From Primorskyibacter sedentarius (GTDB taxonomy: Bacteria > Pseudomonadota > Alphaproteobacteria > Rhodobacterales > Rhodobacteraceae): a DNA stretch of 64,000 nucleotides. The notes beneath the pieces were generated by a model that worked only from the letters and a program-made list of their open reading frames with translations, searched no databases and had not been told where the DNA came from. This document shows positions 54,881 to 64,000 of this stretch, one piece after another. How positions within the stretch are numbered: the first letter of the stretch is position 1; each line of letters starts with the position of its first letter. The position numbers and the translations under genes were made by a program. Location of the stretch: NCBI RefSeq assembly GCF_004342065.1, contig NZ_SLZU01000009.1, positions 1 through 64,000 on the forward strand. The letters run 5' to 3'.

Positions 54881-57514
54881 TCAGGCAAGGATGCGACCCA
54901 CCATTTCGGCCACATCGCGGCTCAGATCCGGCTTGGCGGCGATGCGTTCCAGATTGCTGCGGATCAGCGCCTGCCGGTCCGCGTCATACCGCCGCCATGC
55001 CTGGAACACGGAACACATCCGCGCCGTGGTCTGCGGGTTGAGCGTGTCGAGGCGGATCAGCCAATCGGCCAGAAGCGCGTAGCCCGCACCGTCGGCACGG
55101 TGAAAGCCGGCATGGTTCATCGCCAGAGCACCTAGCGTGGCGCGGAACCGGTTGGGGTTCTTGAGGTCGAAATCCGGGTGCTGCGTCAGGCCTTCGGCGG
55201 CTTCAGCGGCCCGGTCTGGTGTCGCCTCCGAGACTTGCAGCATGAACCACTTGTCGATGACCAGCCGGTCGTCTTTCCATTGGTCGTAGAAATCCCGGAT
55301 GTAGCGCGCGCTGTTCTTGGCGTCATAACGGATCAGACAGGCCAGCGCGGATAATTGCTGGGTCATGTTGTCCGCTGTTTCAAATTGCCTGGCGGCGGTC
55401 TTGCCCCAATCGATCCGGCTTTGCATGTCCAGCACGGCGGCGCCCAGGGCGCGTTTGCCTGATTGTTCCGCGTCAGGGCGGTATGGGGCGGTGACGGCCA
55501 CCTCCTCTGCCAGGATGGGCAGGTTGGCCTGCCAAAGCTCTGCCCGCGCCTGAAGATGGGCTTGGCGGGTGCTGTGGATCGCCTCGGGGTCGGGCGTGAT
55601 CCCGCGTTCATGAAGGGTCTGGGCCATCTCGTTCTCGCCGGGAAGGGCCAGCAACAAAGCGCGATAAGCCGGGTCCAGTTCGGTGTCGCGGACAACGCCG
55701 CGCAGCGCTTCGAGCCATGTCCGGTCAGGTCCTTTGCTGGGGTCGGTCAAAGCACCCAGCATCGACGCGCGGGCAAGATCGCGCGAGGCTTCCCAACGGG
55801 TGAAACTGTCAGTGTCATGTGCCAGCAGGAACAGCCGCTCTTCGCGGCTGGCTTCGCGCTCCAGCACCACGGGGGCGGAAAACCCGCGCAGAAGCGAGGG
55901 AACGGGTTTGCGTGTCAGGCCGTCAAAGGAAAAGCTCTGCTTTGCTTCTGTCATCTCCAGCAGGGTGGTCGGCACGACCTCATCGCCATTGGGGGTAAGC
56001 AGCCCAACCGCAATGGGCAGGACCTGTGGGGCCTTGTCGCGCTGGCCCGGGGTTGGCGGTGTGTGCTGTTCGAAAGTCAGGGTGTAGGTGCCGGTCCCGC
56101 CCCGGACTTGATCCGGGGCCTCCGGGTTGGCTGCAAGGTCCCGGCTCGGGGGCCGGGACGCGTCGGCGGGGGTCCATTCCTCGGTGACCTTCAGCCGCGG
56201 CGTGCCGGATTGCGAATACCAGCGTTTGAACTGCGTAAGGTCCCTGTCGGTTACATCTTCGAAGACCTTCAGCCAGTCCTCGATTGTTGCCGCATCCCCA
56301 TCGTGGCGCTCAAAATAAAGGTCGAGCGCGCGGGCATAGGCCTCATCCCCGACCAGACGTTTCAGCATGCCGATGACTTCGGCGCCTTTTTCATAGACGG
56401 TGGCAGTGTAGAAATTGTTGATTTCCTGAAAGCTTTCGGGCCGCACCGGGTGGGACAATGGCCCCTGATCCTCGGGAAATTGGCGCGCGCGCAGGTCGAT
56501 CACATCCGAGATCCGCTTGACCGGGGCAGAGCGCATGTCTGAGGTGAACTGGCTGTCGCGATAGACCGTCAGCCCCTCTTTCAGGCACAGTTGGAACCAG
56601 TCGCGGCAGGTGATCCGGTTGCCGGTCCAGTTGTGAAAATACTCATGCGCGATGATCGCCTCGATCCGTTCGAAATTTGCATCCGTCGAGGTTTCGGGCG
56701 AGGCCAGAACCGCAGAGGAATTGAAGATGTTCAGCCCCTTGTTCTCCATCGCTCCCATGTTGAAATCATCGACCGCAACAATGTTGAAGATGTCGAGGTC
56801 GTATTCGCGACCGTAGACTTCCTCGTCCCATTTCATTGACTTCTTCAGCGCCTCCATCCCGAAGGCGCATTTGTGCAGATCACCGGGACGCACCCAGATG
56901 TTCAGCTCTACCTCGCGGCCCGACATGGTGGTGAAGCTGTCGGGGTGATTCACCAGGTTGCCCGCGACCAGCGCGAAGAGGTAACTGGGCTTCTTCCACG
57001 GATCGTGCCATTCGGCCCAGCCCTGGCCCTGCGCCACCGGGTTGCCGTTGGACAGCATCACCGGCAGGTCGCTTTCGATACGCACGGTGAAGGGCGCCAT
57101 GACGTCGGGCCGGTCGGGGTAGTAGGTGATCTTGCGAAAACTTTCGGCCTCGCATTGGGTGCAATACATGCCGCTCGACATATACAGCCCTTCAAGGGCG
57201 GTGTTGGTTTCCGGCGAAATCTCGACCTCGGCCTCCCATGTGAAGGGGCCGTCGGGGACGTCGCAGGTCAGACCCTCCGGGGTTACTTCGGGCGTCACGG
57301 ACCGTCCGTCGATATGGCAGGAGATCAGTTTGAGCTCTTCACCGTGCAGGAAGAATTCGCGCGCCGTCGCCTCCGGGTTGGGCACGAACCGCACGCGGCT
57401 GGTTACCCGAGTGGCCCTTGGCGCAAGCCGGAAGGTCAGATGCACATCCTCTACCAGCCAGGCGGGCGGGGTGTAATCCTTCAGATAGATTGTCTGAGGG
57501 GAGGAGTCTTTCAT
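54881..57514 (-). CDS. pepN: aminopeptidase N
   Basis: An 877-residue M1 metallopeptidase. GAMEN (residues 254-258) binds the N-terminus of the substrate; HEYFHNWTGN with E313 gives the zinc site HExxH-18-E; the C-terminal helical half is complete (ALACLIRYDAKNSARYIRDF). The start at ATG 57514 (MKDSSPQTIYLKDYTPPAW) fits the family. Residues about 449-475 (ASRPPSRDLAANPEAPDQVR) are an in-frame insert coded by GC-rich palindromic DNA. The reading frame happens to stay open for a further 685 codons upstream across glcB, but that part is antisense noise. Confidence 0.97.
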   Translation of the reverse strand: MKDSSPQTIYLKDYTPPAWLVEDVHLTFRLAPRATRVTSRVRFVPNPEATAREFFLHGEELKLISCHIDGRSVTPEVTPEGLTCDVPDGPFTWEAEVEISPETNTALEGLYMSSGMYCTQCEAESFRKITYYPDRPDVMAPFTVRIESDLPVMLSNGNPVAQGQGWAEWHDPWKKPSYLFALVAGNLVNHPDSFTTMSGREVELNIWVRPGDLHKCAFGMEALKKSMKWDEEVYGREYDLDIFNIVAVDDFNMGAMENKGLNIFNSSAVLASPETSTDANFERIEAIIAHEYFHNWTGNRITCRDWFQLCLKEGLTVYRDSQFTSDMRSAPVKRISDVIDLRARQFPEDQGPLSHPVRPESFQEINNFYTATVYEKGAEVIGMLKRLVGDEAYARALDLYFERHDGDAATIEDWLKVFEDVTDRDLTQFKRWYSQSGTPRLKVTEEWTPADASRPPSRDLAANPEAPDQVRGGTGTYTLTFEQHTPPTPGQRDKAPQVLPIAVGLLTPNGDEVVPTTLLEMTEAKQSFSFDGLTRKPVPSLLRGFSAPVVLEREASREERLFLLAHDTDSFTRWEASRDLARASMLGALTDPSKGPDRTWLEALRGVVRDTELDPAYRALLLALPGENEMAQTLHERGITPDPEAIHSTRQAHLQARAELWQANLPILAEEVAVTAPYRPDAEQSGKRALGAAVLDMQSRIDWGKTAARQFETADNMTQQLSALACLIRYDAKNSARYIRDFYDQWKDDRLVIDKWFMLQVSEATPDRAAEAAEGLTQHPDFDLKNPNRFRATLGALAMNHAGFHRADGAGYALLADWLIRLDTLNPQTTARMCSVFQAWRRYDADRQALIRSNLERIAAKPDLSRDVAEMVGRILA
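56100..56159. repeat. two palindromes inserted in frame within pepN
   Basis: ccccgga-cttga-tccgggg at 56100-56118 (7-bp stem) and gtcccggc-tcgggg-gccgggac at 56138-56159 (8-bp stem) lie 19 bp apart and encode the Pro/Arg-rich stretch of PepN that related enzymes lack. This looks like a protein-coding repetitive palindrome insert. Confidence 0.6.
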
Positions 57515-57629
57515 GCACACATCTCCGTGAGTTCTGGATTTTCCGGCGAACCTTTGCGCCTCTGCTCGTGTTGTCCCGCCAATGCGGCCCACAGGCCACG
57601 TGTTCGAGACGCAAAAACAGGAGACCACG

Positions 57630-57827
57630 ATGTCAGCCCCAAATACGAATGTCGAGACCCAGGAAAAACGCCACCGCCCATCCCTTGGTGGCATGTCGAT
57701 CGCAGTGGGCGTCGCGGCCCTTTTGCTATTGGGGTGGCTGGCTTGGATTTTTGCCGCTGCCGAAGGTCCCGAAGGCGCCGAGACGCAGATTGATGGCCGC
57801 ACAGGTACGCAAGTCCAGTCTGAATGA
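57630..57827 (+). CDS. small single-pass membrane protein (65 aa)
   Basis: MSAPNTNVETQEKRHRPSLG, then one helix (about residues 22-43, MSIAVGVAALLLLGWLAWIF), then an acidic/polar end ETQIDGRTGTQVQSE. caggagaccacg lies before the ATG. It is divergent from pepN. No family is recognised; the clean ribosome binding site and single helix support a real gene. Confidence 0.65.
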   Translation: MSAPNTNVETQEKRHRPSLGGMSIAVGVAALLLLGWLAWIFAAAEGPEGAETQIDGRTGTQVQSE

Positions 57828-58009
57828 CCGGACGTCCCGCATAAGCGGCCGCGCACGAGAATGGTCATCCCCTCAACTGCATTTGCCCGTGTGCAAGCGC
57901 GGTGAAGCGCACAGGCGTTGCGCTTGTTGCCTATAGGAAACTTTTGGCCTAGTCGTTCTGCATTGCCGCGGTGGTGTGAGCGCCCCGCAATGCCACAAAG
58001 GGGATTCTC

Positions 58010-60151
58010 ATGACGCAACGCATCAGCCGCAATGACCTGCAAGTTGACGAGGTACTGCACCGTTTTATTGAAGAGCAGGCACTGCCGGGCACCGATGTGC
58101 TGCCAGAGAATTTCTGGAAGGGGTTTTCCGACCTTGTCCACACGATGGGGCCGCGCAACCGCGCCCTGCTGGAAAAGCGAGAAGCGCTGCAGGCCAGGAT
58201 TGACGACTGGCATATTCAAAAGCGCGGCGCACCACATGGCCATCGCGCCTACAAGGCGTTTCTGGAGGAAATTGGCTATCTTCTGCCCGAGGGGGAGGAT
58301 TTCGAGATCGACACCGCCAATGTCGACCCGGAAATCGCTCATGTCCCCGGCCCGCAACTGGTGGTGCCAATCACCAATGCGCGCTTTGCCCTGAACGCCG
58401 CGAATGCGCGTTGGGGATCGTTGTATGATGCGTTCTACGGCACGGATGCGATGGGTAGCCCTGCCCCGAAAGGACCATATGAGCGCGGCCGCGGCGCGCG
58501 CGTGATTGCGCGGGCGCGCGTCTTTCTTGATGAGGCTTTCCCCATCGACGGCGGCTCTCATGCGGATGCGCGGCGCTACCACGTGCGCGACGGCGCGCTG
58601 CTCGTCGACGAAATGCCGCTGGCGCAGCCAGAGAAATTCGCCGGGTATCGGGGCCATCCCAAAGCGCCCGAGGCCGTGCTTTTGCGCAATAACGGCCTGC
58701 ATGTCGAACTGATCTTTGACCGTACGCATTTCATCGGTGCGCATGATCAGGCCGGGCTGGCCGATGTGGTGATGGAATCCGCCGTAACCGCGATCATGGA
58801 TTGCGAGGATTCCGTTGCCTGCGTCGATGCAGAGGATAAGGCGCAGGCCTATGGCAACTGGCTGGGGCTGATGAAGGGCGATCTGGAGGCGACATTCTCC
58901 AAGGGCGGCAAGAAACAGACCCGCGCGCTGAATGTCGACCGCAGCTACATCGCCCCGGATAGCAGTGAGCTGTCGGTGAAGGGGCGCGCGCTTCTTTGGG
59001 TGCGCAATGTCGGCCACCTGATGACCAATCCGGCAATCCTTGACCGCGATGGCAACGAAGTGTTCGAAGGCCTGATGGATGCGATGATCACCGTGCTGAT
59101 CGCGATGCATGATCTGAAACGCGAGGGTGGAAATTCGCAGCAAGGGTCTGTCTACATCGTCAAGCCCAAGATGCACGGGCCCGAGGAAGTGGCCTTTACC
59201 AACGAGATTTTCGGCCATGTCGAAAAGGTGCTCGGCCTGCCGCAACACACCGTCAAGATCGGCATCATGGACGAAGAGCGCCGCACCACGGTCAATCTCA
59301 AGGAATGCATCCGCGCCGCGCGCCAACGCGTGGCCTTCATCAATACCGGCTTTCTTGACCGCACCGGGGACGAGATCCACACCTCGATGGAGGCCGGGCC
59401 GTTCAGCCGCAAGGATTTCATCAAGCGCAAGGCATGGATCGGCGGGTACGAAAACCAGAATGTCGATATCGGGCTGGAATGCGGGCTGCAGGGCAAGGCG
59501 CAGATCGGCAAGGGCATGTGGGCCATGCCCGACGCGATGGCCGCGATGCTTGAGACGAAGATCGAACATCCGAAAGCAGGTGCAAACTGCGCATGGGTGC
59601 CATCACCCACCGCCGCCACGTTGCATGCCTTGCACTACCACAAGGTCGATGTCTTTGCCGTGCAGGACAAGCTGAAGGCGGGCGGGCGGCGCGCCCATGT
59701 GGAGACGATCCTGGACATTCCGCTGGCGAGCTACCGCATGTGGTCCGAAGATCAGATCCTGCAAGAGGTTGAAAACAACGCCCAAGGTATCCTCGGCTAT
59801 GTGGTGCGCTGGATCGATCAGGGGGTGGGCTGTTCAAAAGTGCCTGACATCCACGATGTGGCGCTGATGGAGGATCGCGCGACCTGTCGTATCTCTGCCC
59901 AGCACATCGCCAACTGGCTGCATCACGACGTTGTCAGCGCAGAGCAGGTGCAGGCCGCGATGGAAAAGATGGCCGCTGTTGTGGACCGCCAGAATGAAGG
60001 CGACCCCGCTTACCGTCCGATGGCGCCGGGCTTTGACGGTATCGCGTTTCAGGCCGCCTGTGATCTGGTGTTCAAGGGACGCGTGCAGCCGTCGGGCTAT
60101 ACAGAGCCGGTCCTGCATGCGCGCAGGCTTGAGGTGAAGGCCGCTCGCTGA
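58010..60151 (+). CDS. glcB: malate synthase G
   Basis: A 713-residue enzyme that joins glyoxylate and acetyl-CoA to malate, completing the glyoxylate shunt. Motifs: [71 protein letters not shown] (shown here in parts), [20 protein letters not shown] (catalytic Arg and Asp region), [21 protein letters not shown]. Length and blocks match isoform G, not A. The ATG at 58010 follows aaaggggattctc. Isocitrate lyase is not in this window, so it may serve glyoxylate from other sources. Confidence 0.98.
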   Translation: MTQRISRNDLQVDEVLHRFIEEQALPGTDVLPENFWKGFSDLVHTMGPRNRALLEKREALQARIDDWHIQKRGAPHGHRAYKAFLEEIGYLLPEGEDFEIDTANVDPEIAHVPGPQLVVPITNARFALNAANARWGSLYDAFYGTDAMGSPAPKGPYERGRGARVIARARVFLDEAFPIDGGSHADARRYHVRDGALLVDEMPLAQPEKFAGYRGHPKAPEAVLLRNNGLHVELIFDRTHFIGAHDQAGLADVVMESAVTAIMDCEDSVACVDAEDKAQAYGNWLGLMKGDLEATFSKGGKKQTRALNVDRSYIAPDSSELSVKGRALLWVRNVGHLMTNPAILDRDGNEVFEGLMDAMITVLIAMHDLKREGGNSQQGSVYIVKPKMHGPEEVAFTNEIFGHVEKVLGLPQHTVKIGIMDEERRTTVNLKECIRAARQRVAFINTGFLDRTGDEIHTSMEAGPFSRKDFIKRKAWIGGYENQNVDIGLECGLQGKAQIGKGMWAMPDAMAAMLETKIEHPKAGANCAWVPSPTAATLHALHYHKVDVFAVQDKLKAGGRRAHVETILDIPLASYRMWSEDQILQEVENNAQGILGYVVRWIDQGVGCSKVPDIHDVALMEDRATCRISAQHIANWLHHDVVSAEQVQAAMEKMAAVVDRQNEGDPAYRPMAPGFDGIAFQAACDLVFKGRVQPSGYTEPVLHARRLEVKAAR

Positions 60152-60293
60152 CTTTATTGGAGGCGCCCGGTATGTGGCGCCTCCTTGCATGCGGTTCGCC
60201 TGTGAAGCGAGCCGATCGCAGGTCAAGCTGCTCGATTGTCGTGCCTTGGGCTTGGTCCTTTTGGGCACCAGCGCGTAGTGGCTCCGTTCAGCC

Positions 60294-61445
60294 CTATCCC
60301 AACAGGTCCCGGGCGATGCGGTCGAAAATCGCGGCGCCAATCGGGATCAGGTCGTCGGGAAAGTCGTAATCGGGGTTGTGCAGGGCTGCGTGATCCTCGC
60401 CGGGCCCGAGGCAGAGCATTGCGGCCTTCGCCCCCCAGCCAAACACGCCGAAATCTTCAGAGGCCCGCATGGGCAGGCCGTCGTCTCCGTTCGCGACACC
60501 GACGGCATTCATGGCCGCAACGGCCACCACTGTCGCCTCTGCGTCATTGATCGATGCGGCGAAGTCGTCCCTGACCTCGAAGGACACGGCCAGCCCGTCG
60601 CGCTGCGCCAGCCCTTCGGCAAGGGAGCGCGCCTCTGTCGCCATGTCCTCCATCGCTTCGTCCCGGGCCGTGCGCAGCGTCACATGCACAATCGCATCCC
60701 CCGGGGCGATGCCGAATGTGGCCTCTCCGATGCGCGCATGGGTCACCGTGGCCAGCCTGAACGTGTCATCCAGTGCGCCGCCCGTGCCCAACGCACTCAG
60801 CGCCGGGATCAGGTCGGATACTGTCCGGGCGGGCGACAGGCCGTCTTCGGGGTTGGCGGCATGGGCGGTCTTGCCCGACAGCTTGATTGCAAGCCCGCGA
60901 GAGGCGCAATTGATCAGCCCGGCGCGGGTGGAGACATATCCGAAAGCCCGGCCCGGTTCGTTGTGAATGGCAAAGGCCCAGTCCGGGGCAATCTCCGCGA
61001 AAGCAGGGTCGGCGACGACGGCACGTGCGCCGCTGCCATCTTCCTCGGCGGGCTGGAACATCAGCACAACTCGGCCCGATGCAATGGGCTTGCGCGAAAG
61101 CAGTCTGCCCAAGGCAAGCAGCATCGTCATGTGGCCATCATGCCCACATAAATGACCCTTTCCCGGGATTTGCGACCGCCAGGGCGCATCCGACAGCTCC
61201 TCGATGGGCAGCCCGTCCAGTTCAGCACGAAACAGGACCGTGGGACCGGGCTTGCCACTGTCAAACAGGGCGGCCACGCCATGACCGCCCAGGCCCGTCA
61301 GGATACGGGAGGGCGACAGCTGGCGCAGTGCCGAAACGACGGTGCCCGCCGTCTCGACCTCTTCGCCTGACACCTCCGGCTTTTGGTGCAGGGCGCGGCG
61401 GAATTCGGTAAGTTCGACGAGATCGGAATTGGTGAGCATGGGCAT
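60294..61445 (-). CDS. M20-family amidohydrolase (hippurate hydrolase-like)
   Basis: A 383-residue metallohydrolase. FRRALHQKPEVSGEE is the usual opening, LCGHDGHMTMLLALGRLL carries two metal ligands, MFQPAEEDGSGARAVV the catalytic and metal glutamates, and ASEDFGVFGWG and DHAALHNPDYDFPDDL the last ones. A dimerisation (lid) domain lies at about residues 180-290. Family members remove acyl groups from amino acids; the substrate cannot be named. It is convergent with glcB. Confidence 0.92.
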   Translation of the reverse strand: MPMLTNSDLVELTEFRRALHQKPEVSGEEVETAGTVVSALRQLSPSRILTGLGGHGVAALFDSGKPGPTVLFRAELDGLPIEELSDAPWRSQIPGKGHLCGHDGHMTMLLALGRLLSRKPIASGRVVLMFQPAEEDGSGARAVVADPAFAEIAPDWAFAIHNEPGRAFGYVSTRAGLINCASRGLAIKLSGKTAHAANPEDGLSPARTVSDLIPALSALGTGGALDDTFRLATVTHARIGEATFGIAPGDAIVHVTLRTARDEAMEDMATEARSLAEGLAQRDGLAVSFEVRDDFAASINDAEATVVAVAAMNAVGVANGDDGLPMRASEDFGVFGWGAKAAMLCLGPGEDHAALHNPDYDFPDDLIPIGAAIFDRIARDLLG

Positions 61446-61707
61446 GTCCGTATTGGCATTTGGCAGACCTTAGACACCGATTGGCGAATGGTCAAAAAAC
61501 CATCACGGCCACCGTCCCCGCGCGTACGGAGCGCGCTATCCCGCCATCTGGCTAGGGCGGCACCTGAGCTGCGGGGGATGCCTAATTTGCGGGCCATTAT
61601 GGCGCCATCCTGTGCATGATTGCAGCAAAGACCCGGATGCGGGCTTTTCTCTTGGCCGAACGGTGACTAGATTGCGGGGGTGAAGAATTCGGAGAATAGC
61701 CATCGTC

Positions 61708-62481
61708 ATGACACGACCCATTGTCGGCATCATCGGCAACCAACACCTGATCAATGACGAATATCCCGCCCATGCGGGCGGTGCGATGAATTCCGAGGCG
61801 GTGGCCTCGGTTTCCCGCTGCATGCCTCTTTTGATCCCCGCCGATCCGCGCTTTGTGTCGGTGGCCGAGTTGATGCAGACCTGCGACGGCTTTTTGCTGA
61901 CTGGCGGGCGTCCCAACGTCCACCCCGAGGAATATGGCGAGGCGCCGACCGAGGCACATGGCGCGTTTGACCGGGCGCGCGACGCCATTACGTTGCCGCT
62001 TGTGCGCGCCTGTGTCGAGGCGGGGCAGCCGTTTCTTGGCATCTGTCGCGGGTTCCAGGAGGTGAACGTGGCGATGGGCGGAACGCTTTACCCCGAAATC
62101 CGGGACCTGCCAGGCCGGATGAACCACCGCATGCCGCCCGACGGAACGATCGAAGAGAAATTCGCGCTGCGCCACAAGGTTACGTTCACAGAAGGCGGGG
62201 CATTTCATCGTCTGATGGGGGCGACCGAGGTAATGACCAACACGCTGCACGGGCAGGGAGTCAAGACACCCGGTGCGCGCTTTGCCATTGATGGTGTCGC
62301 GCCAGATGGCACACCGGAGGCCGCCTATATAAAGGGCGCGCCCGGATTTACCCTGTCTGTGCAGTGGCATCCCGAATGGGACGCGGCGAATGATCCGGTG
62401 TCGCGGCCGTTGTTCACCGCCTTTGGCGATGCCGTGCGTGCTTGGGCCAAGGGCGAGCGTGCGGCGCTGAAATCCGCCTGA
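61708..62481 (+). CDS. gamma-glutamyl-GABA hydrolase-like class I amidotransferase (peptidase C26)
   Basis: A 257-residue protein. FLLTGGRPNVHPEEYGE, the nucleophile Cys113 in LGICRGFQEVNVAMGG, and H221 with E223 in VQWHPEW form the triad seen in PuuD. PuuD frees GABA from gamma-glutamyl-GABA in the putrescine route. It could serve the gamma-glutamyl amine pathway encoded about 25 kb to the left, which has no dedicated hydrolase of this type, but there is no operon link. Confidence 0.9.
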   Translation: MTRPIVGIIGNQHLINDEYPAHAGGAMNSEAVASVSRCMPLLIPADPRFVSVAELMQTCDGFLLTGGRPNVHPEEYGEAPTEAHGAFDRARDAITLPLVRACVEAGQPFLGICRGFQEVNVAMGGTLYPEIRDLPGRMNHRMPPDGTIEEKFALRHKVTFTEGGAFHRLMGATEVMTNTLHGQGVKTPGARFAIDGVAPDGTPEAAYIKGAPGFTLSVQWHPEWDAANDPVSRPLFTAFGDAVRAWAKGERAALKSA

Positions 62482-62527
62482 TCTGCCCCTCGCCTTGGCG
62501 AAGCGGACGGTCCTGAACGTCGAGCGC

Positions 62528-63721
62528 TCAGGTCACCGCCGCGCGCTTGTGATATTCGGGCCGGTCCCACAGCGTCTGGTCAAGGATCTCCGACAGGGTC
62601 CTTGCCGCGGTGCGGATGTCATCCTCTGTCGTGTAGAGCGGCGTGATGCCGAAGCGCAGGATATCGGGCGCGCGAAAGTCTCCGATCACGCCGCGTGCGA
62701 TCAGCGCCTGCATCACCGCATAGCCCTGCGGGTGATGAAAGCTGATCTGCGAGCCGCGCATCGCGTGGGCCTCGGGCGTGGCGAGCCTCAGCTCCGGGCG
62801 ACGGGCGCGCATCTCTGCGATGAACAGATCCCCCAGCGCCAGTGCCGCCTTTCGCAGGGAGGCCATTTCCACCCCGTCCCAGATATCAAGCGCGGCCTCC
62901 AGCGCGGCCATCTGCAACACCGAAGGCGTGCCGACGCGCATCCGTTCGATCCCCCGGCCGGGACGGTAATCAGGATCAAAGGCAAAGGGCGCCTCGTGCC
63001 CCAGCCAGCCTGACAGGGCAGGTTGCGCTCTGTCCAGATGTTCGGGGGCGACATAGATGAAGGCCGGGGCGCCGGGGCCACCGTTCAGAAACTTGTAGGT
63101 ACAGCCACAGGCAAAATCGGCCTTGCCCTCTGTCAGATCGACCGGCACGGCGCCTGCGGAATGCGCCAGATCCCAGATCGCCAGCGCGCCCATCGCATGT
63201 GCCTTGGCGGTGAGCGCGGGCATGTCGTGGCGTCGCCCGGTGCGGTAATCGACCTCGGTGATCATCAGCGCGGCGACATCTTCGTCGATGGCGTCTGCCA
63301 CTTCTTCCGGCGCGACGACGCGCAATTCGTGACCCTTGCCCAAACCGGCGACAAGACCCTGCGCCATGTAAAGATCCGATGGGAAATTGCCACTGTCCGA
63401 CAGGATCACCTTGCGGTCAGGGCGCATCTGCAACGCGGCGGCAAGCGCCTGATAGACCTTCACGGAGAGCGTATCGCCCAGCACCACGCTGCCCGCGGGC
63501 GCGCCAAGCATCGCCCCGATACGGTCACCCAGAACCGAGGGCTGCGCCATCCAGCCCGCGCGGTTCCAACCGGTGATGAGCATCTCGCCCCATTCGTCCC
63601 TGACCGTCCGCGCCACCCTGTCCGCCGCAGCCTTTGGCAACGGGCCCAGCGAGTTGCCGTCAAGATAGATTACGCCCTCTGGCAGAACGAACTGCGCGCG
63701 GGTTGCGGCGAAATCAGTCAC
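62528..63721 (-). CDS. kynU: kynureninase
   Basis: A 397-residue PLP enzyme that cleaves kynurenine to anthranilate and alanine in tryptophan breakdown. GVIYLDGNSLGPLPKAAADR, GWNRAGWMAQPSVLGDRIG, SDSGNFPSDLYMAQGL, WDLAHSAGAVPVDLT and the PLP lysine K210 in CGCTYKFLNGGPG are family blocks; GTPSVLQMAALEAAL follows. The start is a GTG at 63719-63721 which overlaps the stop of the SDR gene, so the two are probably co-translated. Confidence 0.97.
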   Translation of the reverse strand: MTDFAATRAQFVLPEGVIYLDGNSLGPLPKAAADRVARTVRDEWGEMLITGWNRAGWMAQPSVLGDRIGAMLGAPAGSVVLGDTLSVKVYQALAAALQMRPDRKVILSDSGNFPSDLYMAQGLVAGLGKGHELRVVAPEEVADAIDEDVAALMITEVDYRTGRRHDMPALTAKAHAMGALAIWDLAHSAGAVPVDLTEGKADFACGCTYKFLNGGPGAPAFIYVAPEHLDRAQPALSGWLGHEAPFAFDPDYRPGRGIERMRVGTPSVLQMAALEAALDIWDGVEMASLRKAALALGDLFIAEMRARRPELRLATPEAHAMRGSQISFHHPQGYAVMQALIARGVIGDFRAPDILRFGITPLYTTEDDIRTAARTLSEILDQTLWDRPEYHKRAAVT

Positions 63722-64000
63722 ATCTCACCTCCGGCAATCTGGATGGCCTGGCCGTTGATGCTGCCGGAATTTGCACCGCAAAGCCAAAGCGCTGCCTCGG
63801 CCACCTCCTGAGGGGCGATCAGGCGGCCATGCGGATTGGCCCCGACCACGATTTTTACGGCGTCCTCTTTCGACATGCCGGTGCGAGCCATGATGCGGCC
63901 AATATTCTGCGGGACGATATCTGTGTCGACGTAAGCGGGGCAAAGTGCGTTGAACGTGTAGGGCTTGCCTAGGTAATCGGCGGCGAGGCCACGGATCAGC
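63718..64000 (-). CDS. SDR-family oxidoreductase, C-terminal part (runs off the window)
   Basis: The last 93 codons of a short-chain dehydrogenase. Minus-strand reading gives LIRGLAADYLGKPYTFNALC, PAYVDTDIVPQNI, GANPHGRLIAPQEVAEAALW and GSINGQAIQIAGGEM to the TGA at 63718-63720, the usual end of SDR enzymes of the 3-hydroxyacyl/3-oxoacyl type. The catalytic Tyr-Lys and cofactor site lie beyond the window. It is upstream of kynU and overlaps its start. Confidence 0.85.
   Translation of the reverse strand, partial: LIRGLAADYLGKPYTFNALCPAYVDTDIVPQNIGRIMARTGMSKEDAVKIVVGANPHGRLIAPQEVAEAALWLCGANSGSINGQAIQIAGGEM

Noticed and set aside
57515-59569. A 685-codon open extension of the pepN frame upstream, antisense to glcB
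   Set aside because: It lies wholly over a clear malate synthase gene, shows no domain or start signal, and PepN has a good start at 57514. High GC with strong codon bias leaves antisense frames open.

Overview
The window looks like a chromosomal stretch of a GC-rich alphaproteobacterium, most likely a member of the Rhodobacteraceae (Roseobacter group). The evidence is the mixed isc/suf iron-sulfur operon led by an IscR without its usual cysteines, an ICE-like (Irr) box in front of it, the small DUF2842 and DUF6524 membrane proteins, TRAP transport genes and malate synthase G. The genus cannot be named from sequence reading alone. All calls rest on reading translated motifs and DNA repeats by eye; no database search was run.

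Layout. 1-4170 is a nest of decayed insertion sequences: an IS66 remnant is cut by an IS3-family element, whose orfB is in turn broken by a 43-bp palindromic insert, an IS30-family element and an IS110-family element. 4310-12806 is housekeeping: a Bcp-type peroxiredoxin, a very large AsmA/YhdP-like protein, queA, an MFS carrier, a DUF924 protein and lpd. 12992-13645 is an alpha/beta hydrolase, divergent from the iron-sulfur operon (13805-22583): iscR, an IscS-like desulfurase, sufB, three small or accessory genes, sufC, sufD, two YIP1-family membrane proteins and sufS. A tRNA-Arg(CCG) and an MFS carrier follow.

24093-36827 is the most distinctive metabolic region: an RpiR-type regulator, then on the opposite strand a HutG-like amidohydrolase, a complete TRAP transporter in the order Q-M-P, a glutamine-synthetase-like gamma-glutamyl ligase, an aldehyde dehydrogenase, an iron-type alcohol dehydrogenase and a four-gene polyamine-like ABC importer. 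Together they read as uptake of an amine or amino alcohol, its gamma-glutamylation, two oxidations and hydrolytic release. This is inference; the substrate is not known.

36932-46496 holds an acyl-CoA synthetase, an exporter-type ABC protein, DUF2842-purA, a DUF6524 protein, secG, pyrG, a relic of a sulfotransferase gene and an exported MsrB. 46512-48978 is a response regulator / CHASE histidine kinase / response regulator set with no DNA-binding output domain. 49070-64000 carries a J-domain protein, bolA, a DUF4177 protein, gatB, a lytic transglycosylase-like gene, an acyltransferase, pepN (with an in-frame palindromic insert), glcB, an M20 amidohydrolase, a class-I-amidotransferase-like gamma-glutamyl hydrolase, kynU and a partial SDR gene running off the right edge.

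Points most worth a second look: a candidate bridge RNA in the left end of the IS110 element, ICE-like boxes both at the iscR promoter and inside the desulfurase gene, the putative gamma-glutamyl amine pathway, and palindromic repeats inserted into coding sequence.
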